39,394 nt of DNA from Oscillospiraceae bacterium. GTDB lineage: Bacteria > Bacillota > Clostridia > Oscillospirales > Ruminococcaceae. The stretch lies in the NCBI GenBank assembly GCA_017461245.1, contig JAFTYW010000046.1, forward strand, positions 1-39,394. Direction: 5' to 3'. The notes under the pieces were generated by a model. That model had not been told where the DNA came from and did no database searches. It was given only the letters and a program-made list of their open reading frames with translations. Below are positions 34,403 through 39,394 of the stretch, in pieces (position 1 is the first letter of the stretch; each line of letters starts with the position of its first letter). A program made the translations under genes and the position numbers.

Positions 34403-37400
34403 TTACGCGTCAATGGTTGAAATTGTAAGTGTAGTTTCCTCAAGAACATCAAGAAGAACGCGAACTGTATCAAGAGCGGTAAAGATTGTTACGTTGTTGT
34501 CAGTAGCGTAGCGGCGAATTGTCTGACCGTCACTTTCTTGACCGGTTGAGCCAACGTCGCGTGTGTTGATAACATAAGCAATATGTCCCTGACGGAGCGA
34601 CTCAATAATTTCCTCGCTGCCCTCGCTGATCTTTCCGCGCACGTGGGTGCGGATTCCGTTTTCTTTAAGGAATTTTGCAGTTCCTTCGGTTGCCTCAATG
34701 TTAAATCCAAGGTTATAGAAGCGGCGAATAAGCGGAAGTGCCTCTTCCTTATCCTTGTCTGCAATTGTTGCAAAGACAGTTCCGTAATTCTGCAGGTGCA
34801 TTCCCGATGCCTGAAGCGCCTTATAAAGCGCTCTGTTAAGCTTATCGTCATAGCCGATCGCTTCACCCGTTGATTTCATTTCGGGCGAGAGATATGCATC
34901 AAGTCCGCGAATTTTGTTAAACGAGAATACGGGGACCTTTACATACCAGCGTTTTTTCTCATCAGGATAGATATTGAATATTCCCTGCTCCTTAAGGCTC
35001 TTGCCCAAAATAACCTCTGTTGCAATATCAGCAAGACTGTATCCCGTTGCTTTTGAGAGGAACGGAACAGTTCTTGACGAGCGGGGGTTCACCTCAATAA
35101 TATAGACATTCTCGTTTTCGTCAACTATAAACTGAATGTTATAAAGGCCGACAATTCCTATTCCGAGGCCAAGCTTGATAGCATACTGCAGGATAGTTCC
35201 CTTTACCTTATCTGAAATACTGAAGGAGGGGTAAACGCTTATCGAGTCACCGCTGTGAACGCCTGTGCGTTCAACAAGCTCCATAATTCCGGGAATGAAT
35301 ACATCTCTGCCGTCGCAAATAGCGTCAACCTCGACCTCTTTACCTTGAATATACTTATCAACAAGAACAGGCTTGTCCTCATCAATTTCAACAGCGCTCT
35401 TAAGATATTGGCGAAGCTGAGCTTCATTAGCAACTATCTGCATAGCTCTACCGCCGAGAACAAAGCTCGGGCGAACAAGAACGGGGTAACCGATCTCTGC
35501 TGCAGCCTTAATTCCGTCCTCAATTTTAGTAACCGCTCTACCCTTAGGCTGAGGAATGTTAAGGCTGTTTAAGACCTTTTCAAAGCTATCACGGTTTTCT
35601 GCACGCTCAATGGCATCGCAGTCAGTTCCTATGATCTTAACTCCGCGTGCGCGTAAAGGCTCAGCGAGGTTAATAGCTGTCTGACCTCCGAGAGATGCGA
35701 TAACACCCTCGGGCTTCTCAAACTCGATGATGTTCATAACATCCTCGGGAGTAAGCGGCTCGAAATAGAGCTTGTCAGCGGTTGTATAGTCAGTTGAAAC
35801 GGTTTCGGGGTTATTGTTTATGATAATAGCCTCGTAACCCGAGTTTTTAATTGTTGTTACAGCGTGAACAGTTGAGTAGTCAAACTCAACACCCTGTCCT
35901 ATACGGATAGGCCCTGCGCCGAGAACAACGATCTTCTTTTTATCGGTAAGAACAGATGCATTTTCTCCAGTATAAGACGAGTAGAAATAAGGAATATATG
36001 CATTTGTGTGGCAGGTGTCAACCATCTTGAATATGGGAATGATATTGTTTTCTTTTCTGAACTTATAAACATCAAGCTCGCTGCACTTCCACATACGAGC
36101 AACATATTTATCGCTAAAGCCCATTTTCTTGGCGGCGAGCAGAACTTCACGATTTTCTACATTAGCCTTTAAGTTTTCTTCCATATCGATTATGCGCTTA
36201 ATGGCTTCAAGGAAGAAAGCGGTGATTTTAGTAATTTCGTGAATTTCCTCAACTGTTGCTCCGCGGGCGAAAAGCTCCGCGATTGCAAAGACATTATCAG
36301 AACGGAACTCACCGATATAATCAAGAAGCTCCTCTTTGGTCATATTATCAAACTTAGCGTGATAAATGTGATTTACGCCGACCTCAAGAGAGCGTGTTCC
36401 TTTAAGAAGTGCTTCCTCAAGATTTGAGCCGATTCCCATTATCTCGCCAGTTGCTTTCATCTGAGTTCCAAGCAAATTGGAGGCAGATGTAAACTTATCA
36501 AACGGGAAACGAGGAAGCTTTGCAATTACATAATCAAGGCTGGGCTCAAAAGCCGCAGTTGTATTTGCAATCTTAATATCCTCAAGAGCCATACCAACAG
36601 CAATTTTAGCCGTAACTCTTGCTATAGGATAGCCGCTTGCCTTTGATGCAAGAGCAGACGAGCGCGAAACTCTGGGGTTTACCTCAATGAGATAATACTC
36701 GCTCGAATTAGGATTGAGAGCAAACTGAACGTTACATCCACCCTCAATTTTAAGTTCCTTAATAATCTTGATTGCGCTGTCATTGAGCATTTTAAGATCG
36801 TGGTCATTTAAGGTCATAATGGGTGCAACAACCATCGAGTCACCTGTGTGAACACCAACAGGGTCGATATTCTCCATACCGCAGATGGTGATAGCGTGAT
36901 CCTTAGAGTCGCGCATAACCTCAAACTCGATTTCCTTATATCCCTTAACGCTCTTTTCAATAAGCACCTGATGAACGGGCGAAAGCTTAAAGGCATTAAG
37001 ACCGACCTCAATAAGCTCTTCTTCGTTATTGGCAAATCCGCCGCCTGTTCCACCCAATGTAAATGCGGGGCGAAGAACAACAGGATACCCGATTCTCTCA
37101 GCGGCTTCTTTAGCCTCTTCAATACTATATGTGATTTCAGAAGGAATGGTAGGTTCTCCGATCGACTGGCAAAGTTCCTTAAAAAGTTCTCTATCCTCGG
37201 CGCGCTCGATACTCTCGCTACTTGTTCCCAAAAGCTCAACTCCGCACTCTTTAAGAACGCCTTTTTTCTCAAGCTGCATTGCAAGGTTAAGGCCTGTCTG
37301 GCCGCCTATTCCGGGGAGAATAGCATCGGGGCGCTCGTAGCGAAGAATTTTTGCGATATATTCGAGGGTCAAGGGCTCCATATAGACCTTATCAGCAATG

Positions 37401-37576
37401 GTCGTATCGGTCATAATAGTTGCAGGGTTTGAGTTGCACAAAACAACCTCGTATCCCTCTTCCTTAAGTGCAAGGCAGGCCTGTGTTCCTGCGTAGTCAA
37501 ACTCGGCTGCCTGACCTATAACGATAGGGCCCGAACCGATGATAAGAATTTTTTTAATGTCTGTTCTCTTTGCCAT
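34403..37576 (-). CDS. carB: Carbamoyl-phosphate synthase large subunit
   Basis: It makes carbamoyl phosphate from bicarbonate, ammonia and ATP. The 1057-residue protein has two ATP-grasp halves (LIIGSGPIVIGQAAEFDY near the N-terminus and VLGAGPIRIGQGVEFDYS from about residue 555). The oligomerisation region lies between them, and a C-terminal MGS-like allosteric domain includes YVINTRDVGSTG. Lengths and motifs are full. It needs CarA for glutamine use; carA is not in this operon. It lies between pyrC (23 bp upstream) and pyrK (13 bp). Confidence 0.97.
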   Translation of the reverse strand: MAKRTDIKKILIIGSGPIVIGQAAEFDYAGTQACLALKEEGYEVVLCNSNPATIMTDTTIADKVYMEPLTLEYIAKILRYERPDAILPGIGGQTGLNLAMQLEKKGVLKECGVELLGTSSESIERAEDRELFKELCQSIGEPTIPSEITYSIEEAKEAAERIGYPVVLRPAFTLGGTGGGFANNEEELIEVGLNAFKLSPVHQVLIEKSVKGYKEIEFEVMRDSKDHAITICGMENIDPVGVHTGDSMVVAPIMTLNDHDLKMLNDSAIKIIKELKIEGGCNVQFALNPNSSEYYLIEVNPRVSRSSALASKASGYPIARVTAKIAVGMALEDIKIANTTAAFEPSLDYVIAKLPRFPFDKFTSASNLLGTQMKATGEIMGIGSNLEEALLKGTRSLEVGVNHIYHAKFDNMTKEELLDYIGEFRSDNVFAIAELFARGATVEEIHEITKITAFFLEAIKRIIDMEENLKANVENREVLLAAKKMGFSDKYVARMWKCSELDVYKFRKENNIIPIFKMVDTCHTNAYIPYFYSSYTGENASVLTDKKKIVVLGAGPIRIGQGVEFDYSTVHAVTTIKNSGYEAIIINNNPETVSTDYTTADKLYFEPLTPEDVMNIIEFEKPEGVIASLGGQTAINLAEPLRARGVKIIGTDCDAIERAENRDSFEKVLNSLNIPQPKGRAVTKIEDGIKAAAEIGYPVLVRPSFVLGGRAMQIVANEAQLRQYLKSAVEIDEDKPVLVDKYIQGKEVEVDAICDGRDVFIPGIMELVERTGVHSGDSISVYPSFSISDKVKGTILQYAIKLGLGIGIVGLYNIQFIVDENENVYIIEVNPRSSRTVPFLSKATGYSLADIATEVILGKSLKEQGIFNIYPDEKKRWYVKVPVFSFNKIRGLDAYLSPEMKSTGEAIGYDDKLNRALYKALQASGMHLQNYGTVFATIADKDKEEALPLIRRFYNLGFNIEATEGTAKFLKENGIRTHVRGKISEGSEEIIESLRQGHIAYVINTRDVGSTGQESDGQTIRRYATDNNVTIFTALDTVRVLLDVLEETTLTISTIDA

Positions 37577-37599
37577 ACTTTTTCCTCCATAACAAGTAA

Positions 37600-38817
37600 C
37601 TAAATGTTTTTACTCTTATAAACAACTTTTCCACCGCATACTGTAAGCAGATTCACACCGAAAAGCTTATCGTTCTCAAACGGTGTTGCTCTGCCCTTTG
37701 ACAGAAACTGTGACGGATCGACCGTAAACTCCCTTTCAAGATCCCACACCGAGAAATCCATTGTGGGTTTTATCCCGAATCGGTTTAGCGGATTTATTGT
37801 TAAAAGCTCGATGAGCTTTTCAAGTGTAATTATGCCCTTTTTCACAAGGTGTGTATACATAACCGCAAAAGCAGTTTCGATCCCGACTATTCCAAAGGCA
37901 CTTTTTTCAAGGCCCTTAGCTTTTTCCTCGGCGCTGTGCGGCGCGTGGTCGGTCGCGATCATATCAACAGTTCCGTCACGCACACCCTCGATAAGCGCAA
38001 GCCTATCCTCTTTTGAGCGAAGCGGCGGGTTCATTTTAAATCGCCCTTCTTCCTTAAGGTCGCTATCGTCAAGCACAAGGTAGTGCGGCGCTGTTTCACA
38101 GGTTACGTTAACGCCCTCTGCCTTAGCTTTTCTTATCAAGTCAACACTTTCTTTGGCTGAAATGTGGCAGACATGATAGGCGCAACCGATTTCTTTAACA
38201 AGCTTAAGGTCTCGCTCTATCTGCTTATACTCGCTCTCGCTGCAAATCCCTCTATGACCATGAGCTTTAGCATACTCACCGTCGTGAATATAGCCGCCGT
38301 TCAAAAGATCGTTGACCTCACAGTGAGCAACTATCATTTTGCCAAGTTGTTTAGCTTTGAGCATAGCAGAGCGCATAAGCTCATCACTTTGAACGCCCCT
38401 GCCGTCATCCGAAAAAGCAATCGCATTTTCTACAAGCTCGTCCATCTGTGAGAGTTCGACTCCTGCCTGCATTTTTGTAATTGCGGCATAGGGATAAACA
38501 TTTATAACAGCATCATTTTCGATAATCGCAAGCTGGGTATTTAAATGCTCTGCGCTATCGGGAACGGGGTTTAAGTTAGGCATTGTGCATACTGCGGTAT
38601 AACCGCCTGCAGCCGCAGCCATACTACCGCTCTTTATGGTCTCTTTATAAGAAAAGCCCGGCTCACGAAAGTGCACATGCACGTCGCAAAAGCCGGGAAA
38701 AATAGCGTATTTAGACAAGTCGAGAGTCAAAAGGCTTTGAGCCATAGAAAAACAGTCAGAAAAAGACGCGCCGGTAAAGCATTTCTCTATTTTGGGTGAG
38801 TAGGCACGAATTTTCAT
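37600..38817 (-). CDS. pyrC: Dihydroorotase
   Basis: A zinc amidohydrolase that cyclises carbamoyl-aspartate to dihydroorotate. I start at MKIRAYSPKI (ATG 38817), giving 405 residues, with AAGGAAA upstream; a longer reading would begin inside the attenuator. Metal ligands are in DVHVHFREPG, IVAHCEVND, YHVCHISAKES and MIATDHAPHS, the class I dihydroorotase pattern. The N-terminal beta domain is short. It is the first gene of the pyr operon, directly after the PyrR-type attenuator. Confidence 0.95.
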   Translation of the reverse strand: MKIRAYSPKIEKCFTGASFSDCFSMAQSLLTLDLSKYAIFPGFCDVHVHFREPGFSYKETIKSGSMAAAAGGYTAVCTMPNLNPVPDSAEHLNTQLAIIENDAVINVYPYAAITKMQAGVELSQMDELVENAIAFSDDGRGVQSDELMRSAMLKAKQLGKMIVAHCEVNDLLNGGYIHDGEYAKAHGHRGICSESEYKQIERDLKLVKEIGCAYHVCHISAKESVDLIRKAKAEGVNVTCETAPHYLVLDDSDLKEEGRFKMNPPLRSKEDRLALIEGVRDGTVDMIATDHAPHSAEEKAKGLEKSAFGIVGIETAFAVMYTHLVKKGIITLEKLIELLTINPLNRFGIKPTMDFSVWDLEREFTVDPSQFLSKGRATPFENDKLFGVNLLTVCGGKVVYKSKNI

Positions 38818-38836
38818 CTTAGTTTCCTTTCCACAG

Positions 38837-38873
38837 ATAAAATAAAAGCCCCTGTCGAAAATCGGCAAGAGAC
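38837..38873 (-). terminator. Attenuator terminator before pyrC
   Basis: GTCTCTTGCCGA (38873-38862) pairs with TCGACAGGGGC (38858-38848), about ten pairs with two G-U, one bulge and one mismatch. TTTTATTTTATCT follows. It competes with the antiterminator for the TCTTGCCGA strand. Confidence 0.8.
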
Positions 38874-38956
38874 TATAACAAAAAAGACACAGAAAAACTG
38901 CATCAATTTCATCTTAAAAATCTTGCCGACCTCTCTGAATCGTCTGTTAAAGATTT
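38837..38956 (-). promoter_or_regulatory. PyrR-type attenuator in the pyr leader
   Basis: The PyrR-binding hairpin is 38956-38918: lower stem AAATCTT/AAGATTT, internal loop, upper stem CGATT/GGTCG with hexaloop CAGAGA. It contains TTCAGAGAGGTC, matching the PyrR-site consensus. Its 3' side overlaps TCGGCAAGA (38929-38921), which can instead pair over nine bases with TCTTGCCGA (38870-38862) as antiterminator. UMP-bound PyrR would hold the first hairpin and allow termination. pyrR itself is not in the window. Confidence 0.88.
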
Positions 38957-38966
38957 ATTTTAAAAA

Positions 38967-38995
38967 ATTATATCACTTTATGCCCTCTTTGTCAA
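38967..38995 (-). promoter_or_regulatory. Promoter of the pyr-guaB operon
   Basis: TTGACA (38995-38990), a 17-bp spacer and TATAAT (38972-38967), both perfect. The transcript begins just before the PyrR-binding hairpin. Confidence 0.9.
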
Positions 38996-39059
38996 CCGAG
39001 TTTCGCTAATCTTTTTGCATTTTCGGCATAAAATATTTATAATTTTTTGGCAGATATCA

Positions 39060-39089
39060 TTGACATTATTGCCCGTCTTATGTTAAAAT
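39060..39089 (+). promoter_or_regulatory. Promoter of the tRNA-Pro region
   Basis: TTGACA (39060-39065), an 18-bp spacer and TAAAAT (39084-39089) with an extended TG (39081-39082). Its first product would be the tRNA-like element, then the real tRNA-Pro. Confidence 0.75.
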
Positions 39090-39114
39090 ACCAAAAGTGA
39101 TTTTACATATCTTT

Positions 39115-39201
39115 CGGGGTGTAGCGAAGTTTGGTATCGCGCTTGGTTCGGGATACCATACCGAACGGTTCGGGCAAAACCTGCCGAACTGCTCAAACCC
39201 C
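39115..39201 (+). pseudogene. tRNA-Pro-derived cloverleaf-like element
   Basis: The first 39 bases look like a tRNA-Pro 5' half: CGGGGTG acceptor strand, TA, D arm GCGA..TCGC with GG loop, then CTTGG-TTCGGGA like an anticodon arm with CGG. The expected 3' half is absent. Instead come two copies of the pair GTTCGG/CCGAAC (39146-39151 with 39161-39166; 39168-39173 with 39184-39189) and an ACCCC (39197-39201) able to close with GGGGT. It is either a decayed tRNA-Pro or a tRNA-like RNA. No CCA is encoded. Confidence 0.55.
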
Positions 39202-39210
39202 TTACAAACA

Positions 39211-39308
39211 GCCACTTTATCGGTGGCACAGTATTTGAAAAATAGCGGTAAACACCGCTACGACCACATAAAAACCCACAGTTACGAAAATAATCGTGAT
39301 TTTGTGGT
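39211..39308 (+). repeat. Hairpins between the tRNA-like element and tRNA-Pro
   Basis: Three stem-loops follow one another: GCCAC/GTGGC (39211-39215 with 39223-39227), TAGCGGT/ACCGCTA (39243-39249 with 39254-39260, perfect, loop AAAC), and ACCACA/TGTGGT (39263-39268 with 39303-39308). None has a terminator-like T run, so transcription may continue into tRNA-Pro. No gene is supported here. Confidence 0.5.
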
Positions 39309-39325
39309 GAAAATTAAATAGAGAT

Positions 39326-39394
39326 CGAGGCGTGGCTCAGTTTGGTAGAGCGCTGCGTTCGGGACGCAGAGGCCGCAGGTTCAAATCCTGTCGC
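39326..39394 (+). tRNA. tRNA-Pro (anticodon CGG), cut by the window end
   Basis: Acceptor strand CGAGGCG, D arm with the GG loop, anticodon stem CTGCG/CGCAG around TTCGGGA (anticodon CGG, reading CCG), T arm GCAGG-TTCAAAT-CCTGT. The last three bases CGC start the 3' acceptor strand; about eight bases are missing past the edge. Confidence 0.93.

Noticed and set aside
38814..38912. A 32-codon leader frame rich in Phe and Val inside the pyr attenuator, ending over the pyrC ATG
   Set aside because: It resembles a pyrBI-type leader peptide, but no Shine-Dalgarno lies at a usable distance and the PyrR hairpins account for the region. Kept only as a remote alternative.
39097..39321. A 74-codon open frame on the plus strand
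   Set aside because: It runs through the tRNA-like element and hairpins, has no ribosome-binding site and no recognisable family; the RNA structures explain the sequence better.

Overview
The window is a core-metabolism and housekeeping segment of a low-to-moderate GC Gram-positive bacterium. It is most likely a class Clostridia organism of the Oscillospiraceae/Ruminococcaceae kind. Reasons: Firmicute gene order (infC-rpmI-rplT; phoH-ybeY-era-yqzL-recO), strong GGAGG ribosome-binding sites, sigma-A promoters of the TTGACA-17-TATAAT type, sporulation genes (yqfC, yqfD, a ylbJ-like gene), a PyrR-type attenuator, a ZTP riboswitch, and a purine pathway with a split PurH (stand-alone AICAR transformylase plus PurO-type IMP cyclohydrolase). 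I see no transposase, integrase, phage gene, CRISPR array or defence system.

Layout. 1-8907 (minus strand): infC-rpmI-rplT with its own promoter and a structured leader; yqzL-recO-mutS2; phoH-ybeY-era with a probable promoter; yqfC-yqfD (sporulation). 9029-10226 (plus): a ylbJ-like membrane protein and a lone tRNA-Gln(CTG). 10281-12066 (minus): obgE and mrnC. 12086-16310 (plus): a cold-shock gene with a long hairpin leader, then murE-femX-like-alr for cell-wall precursors. 16323-28747 (minus): a nine-gene operon purE-purF-purM-purN-purO-purH(AICARFT)-purD-purL-fhs behind a strong promoter and a ZTP riboswitch with an overlapping terminator. 28777-38995 (minus): pyrC-carB-pyrK-pyrD-pyrF-pyrE-pyrB-guaB behind a strong promoter and a PyrR-type attenuator. 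39060-39394 (plus): a promoter, a tRNA-Pro-derived cloverleaf-like element, several hairpins, and a tRNA-Pro(CGG) cut by the window edge.

How it fits together. Fhs makes the 10-formyl-THF that the PurN and AICAR transformylase steps consume, and ZTP accumulates when that cofactor is short, so the riboswitch controls the genes that relieve the shortage. The pyrimidine operon ends in guaB, translationally coupled to pyrB, so the first committed step to GMP is probably tied to pyrimidine control; no terminator is visible between guaB and the pur promoter. carA, purC, purB, purK and pyrR are not in the window.

Most unusual points: two genes with apparent non-AUG, IF3-sensitive start codons (infC with AUA, mrnC with AUU); a PurF with no N-terminal Cys and an eroded glutaminase site; a PyrB carrying the PyrI zinc domain with identical Cys spacing but no allosteric domain; an IMP dehydrogenase that looks, from memory, like that of the protozoan Tritrichomonas foetus; a terminator-like rod hairpin in the csp leader; and a tRNA-Pro-like cloverleaf element beside a genuine tRNA-Pro. 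These are best seen as unusual variants of known systems rather than a wholly new system.
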